From Myotis daubentonii (Eukaryota; Chordata; Mammalia; Chiroptera; Vespertilionidae), in assembly GCF_963259705.1 (NCBI RefSeq), contig NC_081849.1:60732093-60796092 (forward strand): a DNA stretch of 64,000 nt. Direction: 5' to 3'. Position numbers and translations under genes: made by a program. Below are positions 47,842 through 59,626 of the stretch, one piece after another. Every line of letters starts with the position of its first letter. Position 1 is the stretch's first letter. The notes under the pieces are model-generated. The model made no database searches and was not told where the DNA came from. It was given only the letters and a program-made list of their open reading frames with translations.

Positions 47842-49135
47842 GTTTTTTATTTATTTATTTTTGTTTTATTGAGCTATATATTAATTGACATACAGCACTG
47901 TGTTTAAGACGTGCAGCATAATGATTTGACTTAGATGTATTGTGAAATGATTACCACAATATGTTTAGTTAACCTCTATTATCTCATATAAATATAAAAA
48001 AAGAATAAGTTTTTTCTTTATGATGAGAATTCTTAGGATTTACTCTCTCAACTTTCAAATGTACCATATAGCAGTGTTAACTATAATCCTTATGTTGTAC
48101 ATTACACCCCTAGCACTTATTTATCTTATAACTAGAAGTTTGTACCTTTGACCACCTTCATCCAATTTCTCCAACCCATACCCTTGCTGTTGGTAACCAG
48201 AAATCTGATTTCTTTTTCTATGAATTTGGGGTGTTTTTTTTTAGATTCCACATGTAAGTGAGATCATATACAGTATTTGTCTTTCTTTGTATGATTTATT
48301 TCACTTAGCATAATGCCCTCCAGTTTTATCCATATTGTTGCACTGGCAGGATTTTCCTATTTTTGTTACGGCTGAATAATCTTCCATATATATCTACATA
48401 CATATCACATTTTTTATCCATTTACCCATCTGTGGACACTTAGTTTGTTTCCATGTCTTGGTTATTGTAAATAATGCTGCATTAAATGTGGGGGTGCAGC
48501 TATCTCTTTGATGGAGTGTTTCTGTTTTCATTTCTTTGGATGTATTCCCAGAAGTGAATTCCTGAATCACATGGTAATTCTATTTTTAATTTTTTGAGGA
48601 ATCTTCATACAGTTTTCCACAATGGCTGTACCAATTCACAATCCCACCAACAGTGCACAAGGATTCTTTTTTTGCCAGTATTTGTTATCTTGTCTTTTAT
48701 GTTGGCCATTCTAACAAGTGTGGGGCGATATCATGGTTTTGATTTTCATTTCCCTAATGATTAGTGATGTTGAACATCTTTTCCTGTACATATTATTCAT
48801 ACATATATCTTTTCACTTTGTTGATCATTTCTTTTGTTGTAGAAGCTTTTTAGGTTGACAGTGTCCCACTTATTTTTAATTTTGTTGCTTGTGGTTTAGG
48901 TATCATATCCAAAAAATCATTGCCACGAAGCATTTTTTTTTTCTGTTTTCTTCCAGGAGTTTTATGATTTCTAGTCTTACATTCAAGACTTTAATCAATT
49001 TTGAGTTAATTTTTATTAGTGGCTTAAGATAGTCTAGTTTCATTATTTAACATGGGAATATCCAATTATCTGAGCACCTTTTATTGAAAAACTGTCTTTT
49101 CTCCATTGAGTATTCTCGGACCTTTGTCAAATGTT
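47842..49135 (-). mobile_element. L1M LINE fragment (end of ORF2 and 3' part)
   Basis: On the minus strand the order runs from the ORF2 C-terminal region (complement of CATTTCCCTAATGATTAGTG and CCACAATGGCTGTACCAATTC) through the complement of AATAATCTTCCATATATATC and CACTTAGCATAATGCCCTCC to the 3' part near TTATTGAGCTATATATTAATTG. It is about 1.3 kb, 5'-truncated and broken by many stops. Confidence 0.88.
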
Positions 49136-50293
49136 TTAAGTCTTCAATTTAAAATATAGTATGCACAGATGTAGATAGATACATACATAAATGATGCTTA
49201 TCAGTGCCATTTATATATTTAAAATCCATAATGTATGTAAGTAATTTGGAAAAAATTGTGACAACCAAGATTATTGAAGAAATATAAGATAGATGGCTCT
49301 CATCAGAAAAGATGAAAGTACTTGAGCCATTGAGTCATAACCTTAGAGTGGAAGGTACCATAAGTGGCGTCCACCCAACCTTTTAACCAGTGAGCACTCT
49401 CCCAACACCCTCAGTACATGATCATTCTATCTTTGCTTGGACAGTTCCAGAGACTGAGAAGTCGCTAGATTTTTGGACAGCCCATTTAATTTTTGAACAG
49501 TTTTAATTCTAAGTCTTTCCCCATATATCAAAATATTCCTTCTTATGACTTGTCTCCACTGCTCACAGCCTGGTCTGTAGAGCAATGCCCAATAGACCTA
49601 ATGTTCCTCCAATGACAGCACTTCAGACCAAGAAAAGTGCCATTTTTTTGGTAAGGAATGCATTTCTGAGGACCTTGCATATTTAAAATTTATGAAAACT
49701 AAGACTAATTCTGATAAAGGCTGGTTCTTATTCTTGTTTCCTGGCTAAAAGTGGTACTTCTGTGGCAATAAAGGAAGTACAATTCACTAGTCCTTTAGCT
49801 TTGAACTTACACAATTCTCAATTAATTTTCAATTATGGAGAGTTGCCTTTAGAGAATAAGGAGAGCTATTTCAAATGTCTTTAAAAGGGAGAGAAACGGT
49901 ACTGAAAGAAAACTGTCATGTCTCCATGGCTTCTCTTCCCAAACTCCCTCAGCATACGGGAAGAGTTGGAGGTATCCCTATTAGTCTACCAAAGGAGTCC
50001 TTGACATCATTATTCATTTATAGAGGTCTATAAGAACAGGAAAATTAACTCTTTGAGGTATTCAAGGATTTGCATAAGCAGAGGCTGATCAGTAGACCAG
50101 AAAACCTGAAGTCCTTCAGTGTTGTGGCATTCTTACTGTTGCTCCTCATTCCCAGGTTTCTTAACTATAACATTGTGACCACACTTAATTATTTCCAATA
50201 GTACGTATAAGACATATATAAATTTAAAATGTACATTGATAAGTGTGAGTACCATTGCATATTTCAGTATATTTATGTGTACACATAATTCTA
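49136..50293. other. Unique AT-rich sequence
   Basis: Nothing is recognised. Confidence 0.4.
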
Positions 50294-51013
50294 TCTAATA
50301 ATAGAGAAACATGGTAATTAGCCATACCTCTGCTACCTTTCCCATTGACTAATCAGGGTGATATGCAAATTAACTGCCAACCAAGATGGCGGCCGGCAGC
50401 CAGGCAGCTTGAAGCGAACAGGAGGCTTGCTTGCTTCAGTGATGGGGGAAACCAACATTCCCCGCCTGCCTTGCCTGCCTCTGAGCTTGCAGTTTTAGAA
50501 ACATTGTTACAAATATAGAAGCTAAACAAAACCCCAGAAACCTGCTTTCAGCCAGCCGGGATTCAGCCAGCAGGACTGCAACATTGTTTCAATTATAGAA
50601 CAAATGCAGATCCCTGCTTTCAGCCAGCAGGGATCTCAGAGCTGGAGTGAGCAGGACTGCAACAGTGTTACAATTATAGAACCCAAACAAACCAGATACC
50701 TGCTTTCAGCAGCCGAGGCCTCAGAGCTGGAGCCAAGCCTCAGAGCTAAAGCTGGCCCAGAATAAAAAAAAAGAAAAAAAGGAGCAGTTGGGAGCTTCAG
50801 TCACCTGCCAGCCTGAAAACAGCCCTCAGCCCCTCACCCAGACTGGCCAGGCACCCCAGTGGGGACCCCCACCCTGAAGGGTGTGTGACCAGCTGCAAAC
50901 AGCCATCATCCCCTCACCCAGTCTGGCCAGGCACCCCAGTGGGGACCCCCACCCTGATCCAGGACACCCTTCAGGGCAAACCAGCCAGCCCCCACTCGTG
51001 CACCAGGCCTCTA
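50294..51013 (+). mobile_element. Helitron, upstream unit of a tandem
   Basis: Starts TCTAATAATAGAGAAAC after host A (50293) and shares CATTGACTAATCAGGG and ATGCAAATTAACTGCC with the 39943 and 60524 elements. It ends CTCGTGCACCAGGCCTCTA, a Helitron 3' end lacking only the last G, joined directly to the next Helitron. The interior has about three ~100-bp CTGCTTTCAGCCAGC units and a ~80-bp duplication around 50828-50960. Confidence 0.82.
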
Positions 51014-52026
51014 TCCTATATAGTAAAAGGGTAATATGCCTCCCAGCACCGGAATCAGCGGAGCAGCGAGGACTCCCAGCACCGGGATCAGCGGAGCTGA
51101 GAGGCCTCCCGGCACCGGGATCAGTGTGACAGGGCAGCGACCAAACCCCCTGATCGCCCTGTGGCTCTGTTCGTGACAGGGGAAGGCGCCCCAACCCCCT
51201 GATCAGCCCTGCTCTGTGCCTGATAGGGGGGAGCTCCCCAACCCCCTGATCGTCCTGCGGCTCTGTGTGTGACAGGGTGCGGCGCCCCAAACCCCCCCTC
51301 CCCACGGGCCCTGCTCTGTGTGTGATGGGGTAGAGCCATAACCTCCCCATCGGCCCTGCCCTGAGTGTGACAGTGGCGGCACCCCAACCCCCTTATCGGC
51401 CCTGCTCTGTGGGTGATAGAGGGTGGTGCCCCAACCCCCTGATCCACCCTGCTCTGTGTGTGACAGGAGACAGTGCCCCAACTCCCCTATTGGCCCTACT
51501 CTGTGAGTGACAGGGAGGAGCTCCTCAACCCCCTGATCAGCCCTGCTCTGTGGGTGACAGGGTACGGAGCCCCAACCCCCCTGATAGGCCCTGCTCTGTG
51601 CGTGACAGGGGGCAGCGCCTCAACCCCCTGATCGGCCCTGCTCTGTGCATGACAGGGGGTGGTGCCGCAACTTCCCTATCGACTCTGCCTTGAGTGTGAC
51701 AGGGGGCGGTGCCCCAACCCCCCAATCGGCCCTACCCTGAGTGTGACTAGGGGTGGCATCACAACCTCCCGATGATCCACCCTGCTCTGTGCATGACAGG
51801 GGGCGGCGCCCCAACTCCCCAATCAGCCCTGCTCTGAGCCGGACCAGGGGCTGCACCTAGGGATTGGGCCTGCCCTCTGCCACCCGGGAGCAGGCCTAAG
51901 CCAGCAGGTTGTTATCTCCCGAGGGGTCCCAGACTGTGAGAGGGCACAGGCTGAGCTGAGGGACCGCCTTCTCTCCCCTCCCCCCCCCTCTCTGAGTGCA
52001 CAAATTTTTGTGCACTGGGCCTCTAG
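51014..52026 (+). mobile_element. Helitron, downstream unit of a tandem
   Basis: Starts TCCTATATAGTAAAAGGG after A (51013) and ends GTGCACTGGGCCTCTAG before host T (52027). The 3' hairpin is GTGCACAAATTTTTGTGCAC. The body is mostly a 47-bp minisatellite. No RepHel is encoded. Confidence 0.85.
51110..51850. repeat. 47-bp GC-rich minisatellite inside Helitron
   Basis: About fifteen units of roughly 47 bp, each with a GATC(G/A)GCCCTGCTCTGTG start, a GTGACAGGGGG middle and a GCCCCAACCCCCT end. The units vary by several bases and small indels. The 174-codon minus-strand frame here (H-R-A-G-P/L-S-H-T-E-Q-G repeats) is a product of the array. Confidence 0.92.
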
Positions 52027-53067
52027 TATCTAATAATAATAAATATCCCAGAGCCATTTATTTACTTTGTTTAAGACTTCAACTTCAAATGGGGCCAACC
52101 ACAATGGAGCCAACCTCTACCACTGTTTGACAGTGTAACTTTCATCTACATATTGCTTTAAAATATGTCACTTGTAGTGTAGATATTTTTGTGTGTACTC
52201 TATTAACATTCTATATTCTTTCTCATGGAGCACTTGAGCCAAAGGAGAAATAGCAGAAACAAAAAGAAAAAACACTTTGCTTAACACTTCACATAAAGTT
52301 TTCTAGTGGTATTCTTTTTGAAAATGTGTGTTCAGATACACTTTTCAACTAACTTACTGACTCTTTGCAGGAAAGCAGTAGTTCACCACGCCACCTATAC
52401 TCCAAGTCTTCTTTAATACCCCTCTGTGTGGCATTTCCAAACTCTTGAATCCAGTAAGCAAGAGGATGGCAGCTGACTTGCTATGACCTTGGAGGAAGCA
52501 TGGTTTTGGGATTGGAAGAACCTCTGGTTGCTAAGGGAAGGCCACACACCCAGTGATTGACCAGAGGTTGAGACAGAGCTTACCAGTTCACCCAACTTGT
52601 AGAGGCAGCTTTGCTCAGGGCCAGTGACTCTTCCTTGGAGGCACAGAGAGGAAAAGGCTGTGAGATGCCTGTACCAGATTCCTATCCCAGAGACAGATAT
52701 GAACTAATGCATCCATTTCTGTCCTCACCAGCTCCTGGGCCCGCAGGACTAACCTCCGAGACCAGCTGGTTTGTAAATATTTGAATCACCTTACAGGCTT
52801 GCTAGACAGACTTTCAGGGTTGCTTGGCCTGAAGAAGGAAGAGGTTCATGTTTTGGGCCTTGGGCTGGATCATAGTGGCAAAACAATAATTATTAACAAA
52901 CAAACATTCAAATTCTCAAGCTCAGGATATAGTTCCAACAATAGGATTCAGCATAGAGAAATTCAAATCAGCCAATTTGTCTTGTTTTGACACGGCAAGT
53001 CAAGGAAGATACAGAAATCTCTAGGAATACATTTGAAACATTTTACCATAAAAGTTATAAAACGCAG
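52027..53067. other. Unique sequence
   Basis: Only ATCTAATAATAATAAATA just after the Helitron is notable (see findings). Confidence 0.4.
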
Positions 53068-53172
53068 CCCTGGCCGAGTGGCTCAGTTGGAACATCATCC
53101 CATACACCAAAAAGTTGCAGGTTCGATTCCCAGTAGGGGTATGTACGGGAGACAACCAATCCATGTTTCTCG
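53068..53172 (+). mobile_element. VES SINE, truncated
   Basis: GCCCTGGCCGAGTGGCTCAG head and GGTTCGATTCCCAGTAGGGG B-box, ending near CCATGTTTCTC. The CT tract and tail are missing. Confidence 0.8.
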
Positions 53173-53624
53173 AGACACTCCAACTGAGTAGTGCGGTGGC
53201 ATGGTTAGGGGCTGGAGCAAGATTAGAGCTACCTGACAAGTAATCGGTATGTGAAGAAATAGAATCTCTGTGTAGAAAATGTCGGTAGCAAAATAAAAAT
53301 ACCAGAGATCAAGAAGAGGAAATGTTTGAGTGCTGATGGGAAGAGTCTTTCAATAAAGGAAAGATGGGAAGCAGTGTGGGACAGAGAGTTAATGAGAGTA
53401 GGAGAGTAACCAGTGGTGTGAGGTTTCTGAGAAAGGGAAGGGAGTAGAATCAGAGCACATCTGGACTCACAGGTCTTTGAAAATAGGAGGAACAGAGGTT
53501 GGTTTTTCATGGTTATGGGAAGGTGAAGGAGTTCCTTTGGAAGATGTACAATTTTGCAAAGACTTGATACCCCCAGTCTTTTATGTTAACCAAATACACA
53601 GGCTGAGGACGTACTTCCCCCTTC

Positions 53625-53625
<1 letters not shown>

Positions 53626-53673
<48 letters not shown>
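53626..53673 (+). repeat. (CA)n microsatellite
   Basis: About 24 uninterrupted CA units. Confidence 0.97.
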
Positions 53674-53674
<1 letters not shown>

Positions 53675-54393
53675 AACATATTTAAGGTCATAAAAAAGAA
53701 GATAGAGGGAAAATAACTATTTCATGAGGAACCAAATAATGACAACGACAATAAGAATAGCTATGACTGCATCAGGACTGAATTCCATTCCTTAAAATCC
53801 ATGCTAAAGACTCAAAGTTTTGGCATAAAATTAGTTGCAAACAAGGCTTTGAAAGTCAACCAAAGAATTCAGGTTATTGAGTTCCTGTCCTGAGATAGGA
53901 CTAGAATGGGATGAGCTGTATAGCTAATGTGAAAAGTAAAACTTTAATTTCTGTTTTCTTTGCATTCTTTGAAATGATGTGTAAATCAGAACCAACTGAA
54001 TTAAATAGGTGATATACAGCACTTGAATACAGTGATTAATGATACCTACTCAGTAATTTATGGGAAAATCTTATTGAGCTTGGATATTGTCATGACCATT
54101 TTTACCACACGCTATAGTTCAATACCTGTGTAAGATATCACCTTAAAAATTTACATTATCTATTTTTCTCCACATTATAAACTTAAGTAGACAGATACTT
54201 TTGGCCAGTCTTGGTAAGAGGCACTATGTATCATCTTGTTGTGCTTTTATGGGTTTTCTTACACTATCATGATATTTTACAGTATCATGATGTAAAGGGG
54301 AAAGGATTAAAAGTATGTAAAATAAAGAAACTTATCTACTCTTTATATAGACTCATTCTTATCTTTAGCTTACCCAATTCAAAATCCAAAGAC

Positions 54394-54414
54394 TGTGTGT
54401 GTGTGTGTGTGTGT
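54394..54414 (+). repeat. (GT)n microsatellite
   Basis: About ten GT units. Confidence 0.95.
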
Positions 54415-57371
54415 CTTGAATTATATATAAAAAAAGATCCCAGTAAGAGTATATAATTAAAAATAACTGAAAATAGTTTGTAAACTGCTGCTTGTTTTAT
54501 ACTGATTTTTTAAAATCCTTACTAGTCTTTCATATTTGCTGTATGAAAGGACTCAGATTTCATAATATACAAAGAAGTTTATGTGATATATAGAGCAGAG
54601 CCATAAACCATATTTTATGCATAACAGAGATTAAATGTATAGTTGGTATATTTCACTAAGATGGAAACCATGTCAAAAGGCTCACATTTTGATAAGTTTC
54701 CTTTTGGGGGGCATTTTAAATTATTTAAGTTGAAGAATAAAATGACTTGTTTGTGAATTTACATGCTCTTTTTAATCATCCTTAGGTAATACTGATATGG
54801 CAAAGATGCTAAATTACAGGCAGCAGTGGGAATCTGCTGTGTAAAAAGCCCAGAATAGTTTTGTATATGAGTCTATGAGGAATATTCTGTTCAAGGAGTG
54901 GAGACATAAGAAAATTACCTAACTCCTGAACCACACATTAAGAGCGTAGTCAGCTGTTGTAAATGCGTATCCAACAACAAACCATTATGTATCTTCAGCT
55001 TAATTATATGTGCTTATTGCACACCTGTACTGGAGAGTAAAGGCTGCTATTTGCATTACTTGTGATTTTTTCTATCAAAACAGCATTAGCATTATGGAAC
55101 TTCTCAAGGATATATGATGACTCTGGCTTGAGTGTGTGAGTCCTTTATTTTGTGCACAACCCAAACAAGATTAGGGGAATAAATTAGGAAATAATTTTAA
55201 TCATGATAGCAAAGAATTTCTAAATTTAGAAATGTGAATTTATAGACATGGACAAACATCAGCAAAATTACAAAGCTTTTGTAAATCAACCGGACATTTA
55301 GGAAGAGTAAAATGTTAGATGAAATCAGCATTTAATTTTTCCCCTAGAGTTCCATCTTAAAGGGTATTAATTATGATGACAATGATAGTGTTATTTACAG
55401 AGAACTTCAGAATAGGAAAAATGTTAAGCTACCAAATAATTTATGATTTACAGTTTTTACAAGTCCCATTAAGTAAACAAAATTGTCCGGTATGTTTAAG
55501 AGCATCTAACTAACTAAAAGGAAGTATCAAAACATTTCTTATGTGCAAAGTACATTTTAGAAGTAAAAATATATATGTATGGGAAACAACTGAAAAAGAT
55601 TATAAGTGGCTCTAAACAAAAGAATTTTATGGAGCAGTTCATTCATATATATTACCAAAACTTGTTATATTTACAAGTCAAATTCCTCAGTGATTTTGAT
55701 ACATACTTACTTTAAAAGCATCTAAGAATCATTAATCAGTCATTTAACTTCACCACTGTCTATACATAATCTTTCCCTATTTTCCCTTTACTACTATGCT
55801 CCTTGCCAAGGGGAAAAAGTGAGCTCGCAGTAAGGAAAATAACACATGTCCTGATTAACATAATCCTATTATCTTAATGAAAATAATACCATTTCAGAGG
55901 AATAAACAACAAATGGTGCCCAATGCGAAGAGAAAATTAAAATTCTATTTGGTATTCCCACAGGGTCTAGTACCAATCCTACAGTTGAAGTTTGCTAGTT
56001 TTTCAGGAAGACAAAAGCTTAGTAAATTAAGGGATTTGGATTCATGAAAAATATGACTAAATAATACTATTGACTTATAGAAGACACAAGAAAGGAGCAG
56101 GTGGTGGTTTGGCAAAAATATATAGTCATTTTAGTAGATGCCTCTTAATTATGAAACATGAATTGTATTTCTTACAGCCACAGAAAATTTACATCTAGTA
56201 ACACCAGTAAGTTTCTAGAAATATAAGTAATGCTCTAGTAATATTTTTCTTAGAATAAAATTTAGGGCCAAATATAAAGATAAGCAAAAATTTTCCAGCT
56301 CTTGCTTATAATGCCATATTTTAAAGGTTCTATAACTTTCATTCACAAAAATCAGAGATACTAAAATAAATATGGTCACTTTTTAATATTACAATATATT
56401 TCTAAACTAATTTTGCCTCATTTTCTTGATATTTAGATAGATTATTTTTAACTCATTTTATTTAGAAATACTTATTTTTATTCAACTATAGCAGCAACAT
56501 TTTTCTTAGGAATTGCTTTTAGAGTGAAGCCATCTGCAATGAATAGAACAAGGAAGTAATTTTATTTTTAGAATTTAGATTATCTCCACAATGTCTATTA
56601 CATATTTTTGCAACTCAGCAAATTATTTCATTCTCTCCCCCTAGTATGGAAATTTAATCTAGGTATTTATTTCACTTTCGGTAACCTATTTGAAGAAAGA
56701 CTAACTACCCTTCAGTATACAGTATTACATTATGCATTCAAAACTGATACTATAAATTATGCAATCTAACAAAAAATTATTAATGGTTGGGGGTGGGGGG
56801 ATACTTCCATGAAACCTCCACTGCTAGCAATAGAAGTAATTTTCTTTTTGCCCATCAGTAAAAAGAAAGGAACCTAGAGTGTCTGTGTTTAAGCGGGTCC
56901 ATTGCATTCACTCTATTTTACACGTCACTGTTTATAAAGACAAACAACAGTAAGTCCTCAAAACAAACTTCAAGTCTAAATCAGAGTTCACCTTTATACA
57001 CCAGTAAACAGATACTGTCCATTTTAATATACAATTCATGACAGCAGATTAAGGAGAGAATTGTCATTTTACTATATTGGTGACAGAATTGGCCAGCTCT
57101 TTTCCTCTGCTATTGTTACTAGTGTTCCCCAAATGGAATATTTTTAATGATTAAAATCACTAAATGTAGGCTCTATAGCCTTTTGGGCCATTTTAATATC
57201 ATCTGAATTAGAGAAGGGATTCTGCAGACCCTGGAGTGTTGTAGGAAATGGCTGCCTCCTCCAAACGCAGGGCTAGAATAAGTGAGAACCCTGGCCCGGA
57301 CCATTCATCGGCATCCCAGGCCAACACAGGAATCTCAGATGAGGATGGAAACCATGAACTCATGGGCCATA

Positions 57372-57466
57372 TCTATATTATAAAAACCCAGTGGCCCTAA
57401 TGCCATAACGACCAAAGACTGGTGCGGGTGGGCAGGGCCACATGATTTTGCACGCTGGACTTCTAG
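57372..57466 (+). mobile_element. 95-bp mini-Helitron (deletion derivative)
   Basis: Starts TCTATATTATAAAAACCC after A (57371), continues CTAATGCCATAACGACC as in HeliBat 5' ends, and ends TTGCACGCTGGACTTCTAG before T (57467). The hairpin is degraded and the interior mostly gone. Confidence 0.65.
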
Positions 57467-58286
57467 TAGCCATATATTTGTGATCCTCCCCACCCCCACT
57501 CACTTCAGAACTTTCCAGCAACAGGAGTCTAGGTTTAAGGAGCTGATTAGGTTTTTGCAGAAATGGTTCACCAGACAGGATTATATCTGCTGCAAAGGAC
57601 ATGGGGTCTAGAGGCTGGGTAGGAAAGATGGATCAGATCACAGGAAGGAGGCTGGAGAAGCAAAGCCATTGAGGAGATTTTACTGAGAGCACAGGTCCTT
57701 CCACCCCTTATTCCACACCCCTTCGTAATGACAGTTGTTATAATAGAGCATTTCACATCAAACAGTGTAAATCTGGGGGGCAGATGTTGAATTTGCAGAA
57801 CTCTGTTTTATAGAAAGTTTTTTGTTTCTAAAAATATTTAATGTAAAAATTATAGAAAAAAGCAATACGGGAATTCAGTGTGGATTAAGACAAATCTTAC
57901 TAAAATTTCTTGGATTTGTGCTCATAACAAGTATACTATATCCCAGAGTCTCAGAAAAACACACACCCAGATTTTATATGAAAACATCCTGCCTACATAT
58001 TCATACCTATTTTTCAAATAGACTGTCCCAATACTATTAAAATTATAAAGTAACTCACATTGGCTTTGCTTTATTTTTATGTGTACAACAGTATTTCTTA
58101 TTCTAAGAATGGAATCTCATTGACTCTAAGATATTCTTATCTGCATTTTATCCTTAAGTTATTAATTTATTAAAAATTAATAAATCCTTAATACATAAAG
58201 ATACTATTCCAAGGACTCACAAATCTGCTCAAAGTCCATTCTGTTTCCCAGATTTGATTTAATGTTAGGTCTTACCACTGTGTGCT
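57467..58286. other. Unique sequence
   Basis: Nothing is recognised. Confidence 0.4.
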
Positions 58287-58371
58287 AAAGGGAAAAAAAT
58301 TTTTCTGTTTTGTTTTGTTATGATTATTTAATATTTTTGGTATGGGGTGGGGAATTTCAGGTAGGATCCTT
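58287..58371 (+). repeat. Direct repeat D, copy 1
   Basis: AAAGGGAAAAAAATTTTTCTG through TTTGGTATGGGGTGGGG to GGATCCTT. It recurs at 58771-58853 with a few differences, and lies directly left of the inverted arm. Confidence 0.9.
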
Positions 58372-58776
58372 AATTAATTTCTTTTATTTCACAAGACATT
58401 TATACTCATTGTAGAAAAAGTAGGAAATTTGTACAACAAAAAATAAATTGAAAACTCCCAATTTAATTAGCATTTTGGAATATATACTGCCAGATATTTT
58501 TTCCTATGAATGAATGTGTGTGTGTGTGTGTGTGTGTATCTTTACAATTTCTAATACCACCATATTATTCAATGAATTACATACTCATTTTTGATAGAAA
58601 AACCAGGTCTCATTCACAATGGAAATTAAATTGGAAGAAACTGGAGATGGAATTGTCACAGCCTCCATCCTGAGGGAATCTGAAAACTCCAATTCCACAA
58701 CAAAAATTCTGGCTCCCAGTTTTCAACATAATTATTTTCTTATGGGGATAAACAAAAACATATTATGAGAAAAGGA
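58372..58776 (+). repeat. Inverted-duplication arm A
   Basis: About 400 bp, almost the exact reverse complement of 59627-60016 by eye. The main difference is a (GT)n at 58515-58538 against two GT units in the other arm. It is not a recognised transposon. Confidence 0.92.
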
Positions 58777-58853
58777 AAAAAAAATTGTTCTGTTTTGTTT
58801 TCTGATTATTTAATATTTTTGGTATGGGGTGGGGAATTTCAGGTAGGATCCTT
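58771..58853 (+). repeat. Direct repeat D, copy 2
   Basis: Second copy of 58287-58371. After it the sequence continues uniquely (GTATCATTAATG), so this copy holds the undisturbed right junction. Confidence 0.9.
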
Positions 58854-58950
58854 GTATCATTAATGAAAATAAACTGCTTCACTTTTCCATAATGCTGCTG
58901 GTAATGAATGAGATAAATTATTATACACTGGATTATACCATATGCAATAT

Positions 58951-59455
58951 GGTGGGTTGAATTGTATCCCCCAAAAAGATATGTTCAGGTCCTAATCCCA
59001 GGTACCTGTGAATGTGACCATAATTATAAATAGGGTCTTTACAGATGCATTCCAGTCAAGATGGAGCCATGCTGGATTGGAGTAGGTTCTCCATCCAATG
59101 ACTAGTGTCTTTATAAGAGAAAGGAGAGGGAGCCCTGGCCAGGTGGCTCAGCAAAGACCCTATCCTTGGGTAAGGATTAAAAGAAAAAGAGAAAGGCAAG
59201 GGAGACTTGGATGCAGATACACAGAAGACACACACTGGGAAGAAGGCCAGGGGACAGTGAAGGCAGAGAGTAGAGGATAGTTATAAACCAAGGAACACCA
59301 AGCATTGCTGACAACCACCAGAAGCTAGGAGGAAGAGTCTCTTTTTAGAGCTTCTGGAAGGAACCAATCCTATTGACACCTTAATTTTGGACTTCTGACC
59401 TCACAAAGTATAAGAGAATGAATTTCTTTTATATTGAGCCACCCAGGAAATGACT
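58951..59455 (+). mobile_element. MLT1-type LTR in the spacer
   Basis: GGTGGGTTGAATTGTATCCCCC, CCTAATCCCAGGTACCTGTG and AGTGTCTTTATAAGAG, later GACACCTTAATTTTGGACTTC, match an MLT1 LTR (ERVL-MaLR). A VES remnant interrupts it. Confidence 0.75.
59133..59195 (+). mobile_element. Internally deleted VES SINE
   Basis: VES head AGCCCTGGCCAGGTGGCTCAG is joined directly to tail CAAAGACCCTATCCTTGGG...AAGGATTAAAAG. The body is missing. Confidence 0.6.
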
Positions 59456-59626
59456 ATATACAATATGTGTAAATTTGTAAGATGCACATACTTCAGATCA
59501 TTTTCTGGTATAAAAAGAGTCAACATAACCCAGGACTTCCCATGCCTTCAGAAACAGGTAAGAAAACCCATGTGAGTATCTGGAGAATTCTTTTTGATTA
59601 TCAAAACTCTAAAGACATTAACTTAC

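Larger units (their letters stand above)
53173..57371. other. AT-rich, repeat-poor stretch
   Basis: About 4.2 kb with no recognised VES, Helitron or hAT. Only (CA)n at 53626-53673 and (GT)n at 54394-54414 stand out. Open frames are short. Confidence 0.4.

Noticed and set aside
47842..49135. Intact LINE-1 able to move
   Set aside because: It is 5'-truncated and carries many stops.
50826..51481. 174-codon and related minus-strand frames as a repetitive protein
   Set aside because: They lie in the 47-bp minisatellite of a non-autonomous Helitron; several frames stay open at once.
58951..59455. Provirus or viral genes
   Set aside because: Only a solo MLT1-type LTR is present; no internal retroviral sequence was seen.
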